Of a DNA stretch of 64,000 bases, positions 10,261 to 22,245 are shown piece after piece; within the stretch, counting starts at the first letter, position 1, and the number at the start of each line of letters is the position of its first letter. The translations under genes and the position numbers were made by a program. The stretch spans positions 1 through 64,000 of the forward strand of contig JAANYP010005934.1 in assembly GCA_020465985.1 (NCBI GenBank), read 5' to 3'. The notes below the pieces were generated by a model. The model was not told where the DNA came from, searched no databases, and saw only the letters and a list, made by a program, of their open reading frames with translations. The DNA is from Centrapalus pauciflorus (Eukaryota > Streptophyta > Magnoliopsida > Asterales > Asteraceae).

Positions 10261-11118
10261 AAAACATACTCATGACCGCATCTGGCATTTCCTATGTTTC
10301 CTCGGCTGTGATATGAAAGGCACTGGCTCTAGCAGACAGAGTTGCAGTAGTGCTTTTCAATGTTGAACCTCCGACATATGACTAGGATTGACTGTTGCTT
10401 CTCATTGGAGATTAATGATTAAAGTGTCCATGTTTACCACACATGGAACAACCAAGACCCTTCATTGGGCATTCTTCGCTACTATGACCGATTTTGCTGC
10501 AGATAAAACATATCACAAATTGGATTACATTGTCCAATATGTGATTTTCTACGCCTTTTGCACACTCGTTGTTCTATTGAATCACATAGGACTGGCCTTC
10601 TAAGGAGAGCTATACTATTGCGTCTGTTGAGACTGTGTCTTTCCTGTCTTGAAAAATTTACTAAACCGCTGCTTCTTTGGTGGAGAAGGACATGTAGGAT
10701 TGATCTGAGTTGTGCCTAGTTATTCACCATACTCCATGTATTCTCTTTCGATTTATCTGGCTGCTTCCACCATCTCCAAGTACGTCTTGTATTTGGTACC
10801 ACTCATCGGATGACACTTTGGGTTTAATCCTCTACGGAAACGGTCCATTTTTCTTTCTACCGTGGCCACCTAATAACATGAATAGCCACATAGTCGTGAG
10901 AACTCGTATTCGTCAATCGTCTTGTCGCCTTGAGTCTGTTGCCTCAACTTAACTTCCATTTTATGTTATTAATCAGCGGGACAGTACTCAACGTTGATCA
11001 TGTCAAGGATTTGTTCCCATTCAAGCGTTTTGATGACTTCCTCTCCATAGATTCTTTTCTGTGTCTTCCACCATGAGTGGGCAACTCCGACAAATAAGGT
11101 GGGTAGCATACTTGACTC
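10261..11118 (-). pseudogene. Ty3/gypsy gag fragment, antisense and decayed
   Basis: On the minus strand, segments in different frames match a Ty3/gypsy Gag. There is a retrotransposon-gag core with AHSWW (about 11060-11090), a basic stretch ending FRRGLNPK and MSGTKYKT (about 10790-10850), and a CCHC zinc knuckle CFICSKIGHSSEEC at 10469-10510 followed by a second partial knuckle. After that comes a linker, AFHITAEET and MPDAVMSMF (near 10280), as found just before the protease. Stops and frameshifts are numerous. The copia LTR ending at 10260 interrupts it, and its upstream part lies beyond the transposon at 16406-16585. Confidence 0.8.
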
Positions 11119-12249
11119 TACTACTACAAAATGACCCTAATGTAACACCGACAAAATGTCGCGTTAGGCCTTAAAAGTGTTGCATTAGGGCTAATGTGAC
11201 ACTTTATCAAATGCCACCTTAGCCAATGTCGTCTTAGGTCTAAAGCGACACTTTTCTCAAAATATGCAACACATTTTAAAAGTGTTGTGTATATTTTATA
11301 ATTGCAACACTTTTAAGATGCAACACTTTATGATTTATCGTCATTAAGCTATGACAACACTTTATTCATCAAATGTGACACTTTTATGGTCTTTTAACAA
11401 AATATGTTTTTTTTAACGGCAAACTATTCTACTTCTACTCCTAAACTACTCATTTACCAGCAAACTTACTTTATCCACCTAAATTTCAACTTGCCTCCGA
11501 CGGGGATCGAACCCGTGACCTTTCGTTTATGACACTTTGGGTTTAATCCTCTACGGAAACGGTCCATTTTTCTTTCTACCGTGGCCACCTAATAACATGA
11601 ATAGCCACATAGTCGTGAGAACTCGTATTCGTCAATCGTCTTGTCGCCTTGAGTCTGTTGCCTCAACTTAACTTCCATTTTATGTTATTAATCAGCGGGA
11701 CAGTACTCAACGTTGATCATGTCAAGGATTTGTTCCCATTCAAGCGTTTTGATGACTTCCTCTCCATAGATTCTCTTCTGTGTCTTCCACCATGAGTGGG
11801 CAACTCCGACAAATAAGGTGGGTAGCATACTTGACTCTACTACTACAAAATGACCCTAATGTAACACCGACAAAATGTCGCGTTAGGCCTTAAAAGTGTT
11901 GCATTAGGGCTAATGTGACACTTTATCAAATGCCACCTTAGCCAATGTCGTCTTAGGTCTAAAGCGACACTTTTCTCAAAATATGCAACACATTTTAAAA
12001 GTGTTGCGTATATTTTATAATTGCAACACTTTTAAGATGCAACACTTTATGATTTATCGTCATTAAGCTATGACAACACTTTATTCATCAAATGTGACAC
12101 TTTTATGGTCTTTTAACAAAATATGTTTTTTTTAACGGCAAACTATTCTACTTCTACTCCTAAACTACTCATTTACCAGCAAACTTACTTTATCCACCTA
12201 AATTTCAACTTGCCTCCGACGGGGATCGAACCCGTGACCTTTCGTTTAT
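10812..12249. repeat. Tandem duplication of a 719-bp unit
   Basis: Unit 1 is 10812-11530 and unit 2 is 11531-12249. By eye they differ only by two C/T transitions (11056 against 11775, and 11288 against 12007). Each unit holds about 307 bp of antisense gypsy gag followed by about 410 bp of the left end of the CACTA-like element, so the duplication postdates that insertion. The join has about 2 bp of microhomology (AT). Confidence 0.95.
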
Positions 12250-12280
12250 AACTCCACCCTCTTACCGCCAGGCCAAAGGC
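12212..12280 (-). repeat. tRNA-like sequence (SINE head or decayed tRNA)
   Basis: On the minus strand the 69 nt start GCCTTTG and end CGGAGGC, which can pair as a 7-bp acceptor stem with G-U pairs. A perfect T arm follows the usual form (ACGGG, loop TTCGATC, CCCGT), giving the B-box GGTTCGATCCC. An A-box-like TGGCCTGGCGG is present. The anticodon arm does not fold well and there is no clear anticodon, so a working tRNA is unlikely. The B-box half is also at 11493-11530 in the first tandem unit. Confidence 0.55.
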
Positions 12281-12452
12281 CCTTTTCTTATTCTTTACAA
12301 AATATGTGACACTATTTATGCTCTATTGCAACACTTTTCTTATTCTTTTCAATTTAATACAAATACAATAAATTAACATATTGATTTGTAATATTTTTCT
12401 TCATATAATACCAAATTCTATAATAGAAATTAATAATAGAAATAATGTCATA

Positions 12453-12640
12453 TCATTCAAATTGTATTACAACAATATTAATGTATAAGACCAAAAATAA
12501 CCACAATGAAATGTAGAAGCACCACAAAAAAGAGTCGATTACAATCCCAAAACGTATATTCTTAAATCCAAGACTTGAAATTTCTTTCATAGGACGTCGT
12601 TGCTTCATTTCATCATCTTTGCTAGCTCTACACATGACTT
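12453..12640 (-). other. Segment shared by both CACTA-like elements, possible last exon
   Basis: The minus strand has an open stretch with RRPMKEISSLGFKNIRFG. The equivalent place in the second element (about 57120-57190, minus) has a decayed relative reading RMKEIT then RGIEY. It therefore belongs to the family rather than to a recent capture. The gene of origin is not recognised. Confidence 0.4.
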
Positions 12641-12961
12641 TGCATATCCAAAAGAACGTACTGAAACATACAAAACCAACACAAAATATTGTTAGTGTGT
12701 TTGGTAATTAAAATAATTAAAAAAATGATGTTTGTGTCCAGCAACAGAAATGAAAATCGTTTTAACAACAAATTCATAATGGCATATGACTATGTAAAAA
12801 AAGATAAAAATCTACTAGGAATGGTAAACAACAATATATAAATCTTAATATCAATTTCCTTGTAATATGCATTGAAATTACAGTGGAGACATACAACCCA
12901 AGTACAATTAAATTTATTGCCCATATTATTAACTTTATTATAGAAATGAAAAGTAACTTAC

Positions 12962-13038
12962 AAGTAATATTTTTGGTCAAGCATTGAGTACAAAATGGCT
13001 TCTTGCCTATTACGGTGACTAACTCGATTTAAATCCCA
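12962..13038 (-). other. Exon-like 77-nt piece inside element 1
   Basis: On the minus strand it is bounded by a TTTGTTTGCAG acceptor and a GTAAGT donor and is open in one frame (WDLNRVSHRNRQEAILYS at the start). The splice signals are strong for its size. I do not recognise the protein. It may be a host exon carried by the transposon or a remnant of a transposon gene. Confidence 0.4.
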
Positions 13039-15039
13039 CTGCAAACAAAACAACTAATAAGATAACAAACATACGACACACTAAACCTTGAGATAGCATT
13101 GACAGTTACAATTTAGGCCATGCAAGCACAATTGAAAAGGGGTTCGTACTTAGTGGTTAAAATTTAATAATAACTTGAAAAAGGTTTGACTCAAAAACTT
13201 TGGTGCACATTTTGAACATGCATCCAGGCACCAACTTTGCAATCTAAAAATGACAGCCCATACATTCAAACAAAAGTGCAAAAGTTAAAACACTGAACTT
13301 ACTCTAGAGATCGAAGATCAAATATACAATAAATATGAGCAAGCGATATCTGTGGTTCTGGTTGCTGTCATAACCTGTGGCAAAAAGCACACACACATAT
13401 GCATCAAGTCGTTCAGTATCCAACATAGTGTAATTTTATTATACTTCACTATCATATATCGACAAAAAGAATTGGCCGTAGGCTAGTTCAAAAGGCTTAT
13501 ACCCATACCATGGCTTCCCAAAACGTTAAGCAACTCTTTATTTGATGGGTTTTTAATAGTAAGACAAGAAATATATAGATAATACATGCAAGGATACAAA
13601 ACTAGCAAGAGGCTAGATACGAAAACATGATATCTTCCTACCTGGTATCCTGGAATAAGACTCGCATGGAATCGTCTTAATTTTCCTCTACAGCCAAAAG
13701 CAACCGTGAACAACACCTTATAGACCCCATAAATATCCAAGTGTTAGCTTTTATAGTTCTTTCACAACCACAAACCACTTAATTTCATCCACTTATACAC
13801 AAAAAGTGATCACAACATCATCCCCAAAACAACCCTTTTGTATGATTATTGCATAAAACTACAACTAGTGATGAATGTAAAGTTCAACTAAGCCATAACC
13901 AATTATATGATTTCTTTCATTTTGTTGATTTATGATAATGCAGTAGCATCATAAAGTTCTTATTTCATGCAATCAAAGCCACAACAATATTCGTAAAATA
14001 GAAAACTATAGTAGTAGTAGAGCAGACAGTGCATGAGCAAGAAGTTATGTAATACTTATATCATATTGATACCATAGAAAGAAGGGCTCTTAGATAAGTG
14101 CACAATGGAAACACATACACAAATAAGCATGCTTTTAATTGTATCATGTATAAAATCATTATATTAGTACTCTAGAGCTTAGTGTTGGCAAAGTTGAACG
14201 GTTAACATGTGCAATTAAAGTAAATGGTGAAGAACAAAGGCATCTAACCTAAGCAGCAGGACCAGGTGGATAGGTTGGGGACAGAGCGGACCGCCTTAAT
14301 TAAGACACAGATTGATGGATGATAGAATATCACAATCTAAGTTATGTTCATAAGAATAATTTTAATGAGTTTCTCCAAACATGTGCAAATTTGATTAAAA
14401 TCCATTGCTTCAAATCAAAGAACACACAACCAAATAACTAGGTGCACGGATGATATAAATATAACTGAATTTTGCACATATGAATCACAATGTTGCAAAT
14501 CGAAAAGAATAAGAATCAAACCTTTAAATCGAATGGCTGAATCAATCGTTTAAGACGAAAAATTGAATGGCTCCGAAATGGAAAAAATAAGTCGTTAAGG
14601 CGGAACCAAACCTAAACAGAGTGATTCTCAATCTATACAATAAACAATCCAAATACAGGCATAGGTAACATCATCAAAACTATAAACTTACAAGAATCAA
14701 TTGAAGTAAAGACGCAGGCAAGAGTCGTATTAATTACACTACTACTGGTGGAGATGCAATCTGCAAATCGAACGGAAACGTCTTTGTGTACAAATCAAAA
14801 CTGAATAATAAGCAGTTGGAGTTGTGGGAGAAGTACATCAATCGTCATTGAAGCACAAGAGAAATCGGAGTTGTTGTGGCCGGCGAATCACAACGGAACT
14901 CGATCGTGTAAATCGCCCAAATCAGAGGAATGATTTTAGGGTTCCAATTGGGCTTTATGTTTTCCTTAGAATTTGGGTAGCGCATTCCTAAAGGTAAAAA
15001 GCCGACTGTAATTTTTAAAATATAAAACTATATACAGAG

Positions 15040-15450
15040 TCGGATTCAAAAAAGTACATCTCGAAATCAAGTGCATCCGAAGGTACCAACCTTAAAAAAC
15101 TTTTTTTTATTTTTTTTTCTCATAACCATGTTTAAATTAATGTTATACACATGATATATGAATTTCACATACATTCACACTGTGTCCTTAAAAATTATGT
15201 GAATGCTCAATGCATATTTATGTGAATGGTCATCTATGTGAATGGTCATTTCACACAATGTGAATGGTGTGAATGACCATTCACATAATCTTTTTTTACA
15301 ATTCACAAGATTTATGATATTGCTTCTTTTGAAAAAAAGTCTTGTAATGTTGTCTTATATATGTCTATTCAAAAAAAATATATGTGAATGATCATTCACA
15401 TTAGGGCACGCTGGATACGCTGGAATCTTATAGGTACGCTCATGAACCTG

Positions 15451-15452
<2 letters not shown>
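15040..15452. repeat. Palindromic TGTGAATG-rich repeat
   Basis: Several copies of TGTGAATGGTCA / TGACCATTCACA in both orientations (about 15165-15300 and 15381-15402) can form hairpins. The right border, TGAACCTGATTCTATATA, leads into the Helitron. This looks like another small non-autonomous element; boundaries and class are not clear. Confidence 0.4.
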
Positions 15453-15513
<61 letters not shown>

Positions 15514-16015
15514 AAGGAGAACACATAAATGACACATGTCATTTCCACACTTTATTTTAAAAGATAAATACAAATATAAAATAAAAAAATACAAATTATA
15601 CAAATACATAAATAAAATTTAAGATAAATACAAATATAAAATTTAAGATAAATACATTATCTATATGTTTAATTAAAAAAAATATTACGTGTGTATAAAT
15701 TTATTAGAATAAATATTATACAAACGATATTGAATAAGTAAAAAGTAAACATAATACAATACTATTAAAATCATATTTTTGTAAAGTTGTAACTTTAAAT
15801 TATATTGATTAAAATACATATAAATTTAGAAATAAAATATTTTAAAATTCTTAAAGAAGTAACTATTAAATATATGACAAATAACAATACTATTTTTGTA
15901 TTTTTTTTTAATAATATTTAATATTTATATGTTTTATTTGTATTTTTACAAAAATTTTAAATAACCAGTAATTTATTAAAATTTATCCACGTAATACGTG
16001 GGTACATAAACTAGT
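15453..16015 (+). mobile_element. Non-autonomous Helitron
   Basis: The 5' end is TC followed by an expanded (TA)n run and AATAAAGGAGAACACATAAA. The 3' end is CTAGT at 16011-16015, preceded 9 bp upstream by a hairpin CCACGTAATACGTGG at 15987-16001. The base after CTAGT is T, as expected for Helitron targets. The short AT-rich interior has no ORF. It relies on a Rep-helicase supplied elsewhere. The 5' end is less certain because of the microsatellite. Confidence 0.65.
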
Positions 16016-16405
16016 TATAGACACACACACACACAATTAAAACATAGAATCATAACACAAGAAATTTTTTTATAAGTATTAACTTTTTTTTTTAAATTAC
16101 AACACTTCTAAAAACTTTCACATATATATATTTGAAATGAAACACTTAAAATTAGTGTTGCATTTTTTAATAAAGTTGTAACGCTTTTAGAAATGTTACA
16201 TTTTTTTAATGAAAACCGTAACACTTTAAAAATGTGTTACATTTTTAAAAAAAAAATTGCAACAATTTAAAAAATGTGTTGCATAAAATCATTATATGCA
16301 ACATTTATTGTAAATGTGTTGCTTTATAACTAATTTACAATAAAAACAATATTTTTCATAAGTGCTACATCAAAAGTGTCGCATTAGATTCATTTTGTAG
16401 TAGTA

Positions 16406-16585
16406 TCTTCGAATCTAAGTACTCAGAGATACTAAAAATCTTTTCTGTGTGACAAATCCAGTCCAAAGCTTGGATAGGATTTACAGTACCCTCAAACGTT
16501 AACGCACCACTAGACTTAAAGTCTTTGAAGTTGCAGCCTTTTGGCTGATCAGTTTGGGCATTGTCGATGAAGTTATCAGAATCAA
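16406..16585 (-). pseudogene. Upstream part of the split gypsy gag
   Basis: The minus strand reads a gag N-terminal core region (ALTFEGTVNPIQALDWI and then IFSISEYLDS) that continues on the other side of the CACTA-like insertion at 11118 and below. A one-base shift is needed soon after the junction. This supports insertion of element 1 into an older gypsy gag. Confidence 0.7.
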
Positions 16586-16925
16586 AACAACCTAAACTTA
16601 ATTATCTGTAACTTAGTTTGTTAAATGTAATTTTAATTACAGATTAGCAAGGTAACTTTAAATAAGTAATATAAGATGGTTATTCAAGAGATATGCTATA
16701 CTTGTATTTTTTTACAAAGTTAAGGGATCAAAGATGCCAAATGATCAAACTTTATCAAATAAAATCCCCAAACCAAAAGCTACCTGCTCATTTATTCAAA
16801 TTAAACTTGCAACCAAATCCAAGAAATCAAGTTGAAAACAAGAACAAGCATCGAAGTATATAAAGAACACAAGGTAAATTTAATCTATTAGTTGATTCTT
16901 GAATGTGTAATGGAACATGGAAACC
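16586..16925 (+). repeat. LTR fragment, same family as the antisense LTR 23137-27408
   Basis: About 120 bp at 16806-16925 match the reverse complement of 26914-27037 almost base for base. The start (CAACCTAAACTT) matches the first bases of that LTR (TGTAACAACCTAAACTT). Between these the two have diverged. It is a truncated left piece of a gypsy LTR in plus orientation. Confidence 0.6.
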
Positions 16926-17282
16926 TTTAACATCCGGCACTAAACCAGGTTAGCAACTATGACCTAGACAGTATTTATTATCAACTTATAACCTAATCAG
17001 TGGTCATTAGCAATTAATCAAAGTGATTAACAATGTTCATAAGGAAATTCAATTCAATTAGAAACAATTTCATCGGTGCGATGAAACGGAAAATAAATTA
17101 ATCCGATCGATTTGCGATATGATGGATTAATTCAACTAAGTACATAACTAAATTAAGATTAGTGACACTAATCATACACTAATACACTTACTTAACATTA
17201 ATTATGCAAGACTAAAACAATTCATTAAACAAATGCATTCAAAAGTATTTATGAATTTACAAAAAAAGGGAAATACAAGAAT

Positions 17283-17857
17283 TAGGGGTGTGCAGAAACC
17301 GAACCGGAAACCGAAAAACCCGTAAAAACCGAACCCAAAAAAACCGGAAAAACAAAAACCGAAAAACCGAAAACCGAAAAAACCATTTCAAATGGTTTGG
17401 GTTAGGATTGCGTCTCAAAACCGAACCGAAAAACCGAAACCGAACCAAAAATTAATAATTAATTTAATTTTTTGAAATATTTTTTAAGTTGATAGTAGGT
17501 ATTGGTTTTCTAGTAAATTATAAAATAATATGTTTCTAAATAAGTTGCTAGTTAGTAATTACAAATGAAAACTGCTATATAGTCTAAATGAGGAATAGTA
17601 AATACTAGTTAAAATAACAATTTTAAGATAAAAAAAATCAACCAAAAAGAATGGTTTTAAACCAAAAACCGAACCAAACCCATGAAAACCGAAAACCCAT
17701 AAACCATGGGTTCAACCCGAAAAACCGAGAAACCAATCCAGGAAACCGAAAACCCGAACCCGGAAGAAACCGAAACCGAACGGTTTCTAAAATCCAAAAA
17801 CCGAAATAAACGGTTTGGGTTCGGTTTGGGCATGAAACCGACCCATGCTCACCCCTA
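17283..17857. mobile_element. hAT-type MITE with perfect target duplication
   Basis: The termini are TAGGGGTG and CACCCCTA, flanked by identical 8-bp duplications ACAAGAAT at 17275-17282 and 17858-17865. The interior is AACCGAAAAACC-type direct and inverted repeats with no transposase. The 8-bp duplication and TAGGGGTG ends identify a hAT non-autonomous element. Confidence 0.9.
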
Positions 17858-18074
17858 ACAAGAATACATTCTAAATATATTTATACAAAAAAAATGAAAA
17901 TAAATCATAATTATTATCCTAAAATACGGCCCCCTTAGGTGTACTATCATAGAGTTTGACTTCAAATATTTTAATACAACACCATACACCATCAACATCA
18001 TATCTTCTTCACCATCTCCTTTCATTTCATCCATTATCACACTCCACCTCCACTTTGAAAGACCAAACTTTGCC

Positions 18075-18083
18075 TATAAATAG
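18075..18083 (+). promoter_or_regulatory. TATA box of the LTR-like region
   Basis: TATAAATAG stands before a leader-like stretch rich in CTTTCAACAA and CTCTTTTCCTC. It is consistent with an LTR U3/R boundary; activity unknown. Confidence 0.5.
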
Positions 18084-18936
18084 AGAACTCATCTTCACTT
18101 CATTTCCACACTTTCAACAACACAAAAACTCTTTTCCTCTGCCTCTTGAAATCCGGCCAAAGGCCATAGTGCAAAGCCAACATTTGCAACTTTTGTTCTT
18201 CAAGTTTGCAAGAAAGTTTTTGGTGCAACTCTTTCAAGATTTCAACTTCTACTCATTTTCATTCCTCTAACACATCAAATTAAGTAAATACTAACTTATT
18301 ACATCTTATATTTATGTTAATATAAGTCTTGTATAATATATATAATCACCAACAACAAGTTTCATAAAAACTCAAGTTTATAAATCACTAGTTTTGTTTT
18401 TAAGTTTGTTTTCTTCAAATGTGTTTATAAATATATATAAACACATTATGTAAGTATAAATATTATGAAACAAGTTATATAAATGTGTTTTATAACCTTT
18501 TATACAAGTAATTTTTGAATAAACAACAAAAATCACAAGTTGTTTCAAGTTTATGAAGTCCGGATTTTCGGCAAAAATATTACGTCGACTTTGAAAAATC
18601 ATAACTAATTCATAACTTAACGAAATGAGTTGATTCTTGTCTCAAAAGTTAGATCTATGTATTAACTAAAAATCTGGAGGTTTTCATAATTTTAATATGG
18701 AGTTTAGAACCCCCAGATATTTTTGGGAACCCGAAAGTTTGACAGCTCAAAAATGGCCAACATAGGGCTTTTAACGAGCTTTTTTCCCAACCTAAACATC
18801 TCGAAAAATGGTCGTTCTTGACTTTAAAAATTCTTTGTATATAGTAGTTTTATGTCTAAGAAAACCAAATCCTAAATCGTTTTGGAGCTTGGTCGAAAAC
18901 AGCCTCAAAGTAGGCCGAAAAACCTTAAAAAGCTGG

Positions 18937-19149
<213 letters not shown>

Positions 19150-19394
19150 TTGACGTTTTAAGTGAGTTTTATTTATAAACTTGTAATGTTGGTTGACTTA
19201 AAACATAAAAACCTTTATACATACATAATATCATATATGGGAGTTAAACATATCCGGTTTCATCACCCATCTACAACGCAAAGTTGCATTTTACGCTCGT
19301 ATTTGTCATCGCACTCACGGTGAGTCTTAATTCATAGCTCATATTTTCACACTGTTATGTTTTGGGATAAAATACATGCTACGTTTTCATATGG

Positions 19395-19712
19395 TGTAAC
19401 ATCCTCATATTTTAATTATCGTAATTGAGGTTTAATGAGTTGAATTGTTAAATTTTGTAATTTAAGTTGAATTATGAAAGTTGGTACTGAATTTGAATTA
19501 ATTATAAAGTTGGTTGCATTATTTGGAAATTCAGAATTTTTAAGTTATTAAGTGAATAAAAATATATTAAATTATTAAGGACAATAAAATAAAGATAGAA
19601 TTTTTTATTTTATAAAATCAGTATTTAATGGAACCCGATAAGTGGAGGGGGCTAGATGTGTCAAAAATTGGAAATGGACATAAAAGACTCAAAAGTCTCT
19701 CATTTTAGCTAT

Positions 19713-19747
<35 letters not shown>

Positions 19748-21545
19748 AAACCTCTATCTCTCTCGGCTCTCTCTCTCTCTCTCTCTAAGCAAATCAAGAA
19801 GAGAAAATTTGTGGAAATTGAAGCTGAAAATTTGGATTCAAGTTATAAAGAAGGATCTATCAACACTGCAATCATCGAATTAAGGTAAACATTTCATCAA
19901 CACTTCGAAAATAATGGTTTTGGGTTCGGTTTTGAGAGAAACCAAATCACAGATTTAAGTTGTAGATGTTAATGCATGTGTTATGTTCTTGTTGATTCTT
20001 TCAAATTGAGTGTTTAGGATGCTAGATATCAAATTTCAGTTTCTCAATCAACCTCTAAGTATGATTTTTAGGAATTACTATGTGTTAGTGTGTGTGGGTG
20101 TTCGACGGATGGAACAAAAATGAACAAAAAGTGTTCAATTTGGTACATAAATGTGTTAATATTAGTGTTAAAATGGATGAAAATAAGTGTTTTTAAGTTG
20201 GCATAAATTATTTCGAATATTGGATAAAGTACAAAAGCATAGAATTAAATCTGGAAAATATATAAACTGCACAAGTTCGAAACAGATGGTCCGAATTCGG
20301 ATCCGAGATGAACTCGGATCTGGTCCGAATTCGGAGGAGGCCCGAACCTCTGAAATTCAAAACAGAAAATAAATTCTAAGTGTTGAAAATTCGGTCGAGG
20401 TCCGAATTCGGTTGGGGACCGAATTCGGATATGGTTCGAACTTGTATGGTCCGAATTTGACATAAGGTCCGAACTTGGCATGGTTCGGATTTGACATAAT
20501 GGGATCCGAACTTGACTGGGGTTCGAACTTGCATAGGGACCGAAATAGGATTATTGTGAGATCCGAATTGGGGTCCGAATTCGGACATGGATCCGAAGTA
20601 TGGTTCAAATATTTCAAAACTCATAAAAATTAAGTTTTATGGAATTAAATAGTTATTGACACAATGTTTTGATACAACTGACTTAACAGGTCCCTTGTAG
20701 TGTTGTTTAACCCACAATGGGGTACTTTGTGATCCGGTTGAAAGCCCGAGAAGAAATAAAATTAACTTGAAGTTTAATAACGCACCCACTGTGAGTACCT
20801 TTGATTTTAATATGTCTGCATCTGCTTTATGTTTGCTTTGCCTGTTGAGGCATGTTGTTTCACTTTCGTTTGGCACTCTACTAATTTGCGATTTTGTTGA
20901 TGCACATTCATACTTGTTGCATGTCCGTTCATTTGTTGTGCATCCTATTGATGGACCTACGGGTCGCATCTGTACTCTGATGTTACTGTGCTATATGACC
21001 AAGAGTTTTACACCTCTGTGGTCAGGATAGACAGTAAGTCATCCCCGATGTAATGTCTGCCTCAGATGGTTTGTTTTCCTCGGGTTTGCGTACTTTGAGT
21101 ACGTGTGGAGTATACGGTATGTGTTACCGGTGTTACTCTGGTGGACATCATAAGGATTTGCAGAATGTGTAAAATCATTTGGTATTCACTAAGCATTCGC
21201 TTACCCCTCAGTTGTTGCATTTTTACAGGAAAAGGAAAATCTGCTGCGGGACCTTCTAGCTAGGTCGTCTATTGAAGTATTTGAAGATATCTGCTGCTTA
21301 TTTTGGTAACAGATTTATGGAAATGTTGATATAATAAATTTGGGGTGATGTAATGTATTGAGTATGTAGACTTAGTATTGGAACCTTGTAGCACCGTAGG
21401 GTGTTTGAAAACATTTGTACTATTTTAAATTATGTACTTTTATGCTTCCGCACTTTAATTAAGCTATCATATCATTATGTAATTTATGTTTGGTGATTAA
21501 TCCTGGGTGAGTTGTAATGGTGGTTAATGTGGCAAGGGTGTCACA
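19395..21545 (+). mobile_element. Solo LTR of a gypsy-type element
   Basis: It starts TGTAACATCC and ends GTGTCACA, flanked by identical 5-bp duplications TATGG (19390-19394 and 21546-21550). No internal region or second LTR is present, so it is a solo LTR left by LTR-LTR recombination. It carries a (TC)n tract near 19722-19790 and a run of TCCGAATTCGGA-type motifs. The 3' part has CTTACCCCTCAG and TTTTTACAGG, like other chromovirus LTRs here. Confidence 0.9.
20281..20600. repeat. GGTCCGAATTCGGA motif cluster inside the solo LTR
   Basis: At least a dozen copies of (G)GTCCGAA or its palindromic form TCCGAATTCGGA recur at irregular spacing. Similar motifs occur at about 27420-27475 and 41625-41820 in other retroelements of the window. 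Confidence 0.7.
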
Positions 21546-22175
21546 TATGGACACATAAACTACTTCATTTCTATTATGTATTACACATGTGGATCCATCA
21601 GCCCTCATATCATGAACCGTTAATTACATTTATTTGTAAGCGCATATATATTGTGGATAGATCTATCGGGATTAATGTCCCCCACCTAGGTTGGTCGCTC
21701 CAACTGCTAAGGGCAACTCATAATTAAGTTTCAGTTGCATGATGGTTTTATGTAATACATAACATGAAATTTATGATTTTATAAATTCAAACTCAACTGT
21801 TGATGTCCTACAAGTCATATTTACGTGTAAACCTATCAACTCACCAACAATTTTGTTGACGTATTTTAGCGTGTATTTTCAGGAAATTAAGACACGTGCA
21901 CTGCATCGGAAGTATCTCAAGGCTTCCGTACTTTTGGAGTCGCATAAATTTTCAAACCTTCGGAGATTTAATTGCATTATTAATGTCATTATGGTTATGT
22001 ATTTGAATCTCTATAATTTGCGAACTTATGCTTTATTTTGGTTATGTAAAACAATATTTATATTTGAAGTTAAATCAATGTATTTTTGTAAACATCCATA
22101 TAGTGGTCGTTCACTTGATTATGACTATGCTTCCGTGACGTCACGCTTCGTTGTCAACCGGGGTAACGGGGTGTA

Positions 22176-22237
22176 ATATATAACTGTGCTTAGCATTAAG
22201 CAACAAGTTTAGCATTAATAAATAGGTCAAATTTAAG
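22176..22237 (+). repeat. Short LTR start fragment, inverted to 27345-27408
   Basis: GCTTAGCATTAAGCAACAAG and its flanks match the reverse complement of the first bases of the antisense LTR ending at 27408. This second piece of the same LTR family faces the gag start at 22728, so the region is rearranged. Confidence 0.6.
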
Positions 22238-22245
22238 CTTAGAAC

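Larger units (their letters stand above)
11838..16405. mobile_element. CACTA-like DNA transposon, non-autonomous (element 1)
   Basis: Left end TACTACTACAAAATGA (11838) and right end TCATTTTGTAGTAGTA (ending 16405) are perfect inverse complements of 16 bp. A duplicate left end sits at 11119. Both subterminal zones are packed with direct and inverted copies of AAAAGTGTTGCAT-type motifs, as in En/Spm (CACTA) elements. No transposase is recognisable. The interior contains a tRNA-like sequence, exon-like pieces on the minus strand, a gene-like 5' region near 14800-14990 (minus) and a nested Helitron. The target duplication is not clean (TA, or an imperfect 3 bp). The first base is T rather than C, so CACTA membership is inferred from motif style and from the similar element at 55584. 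Confidence 0.65.
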
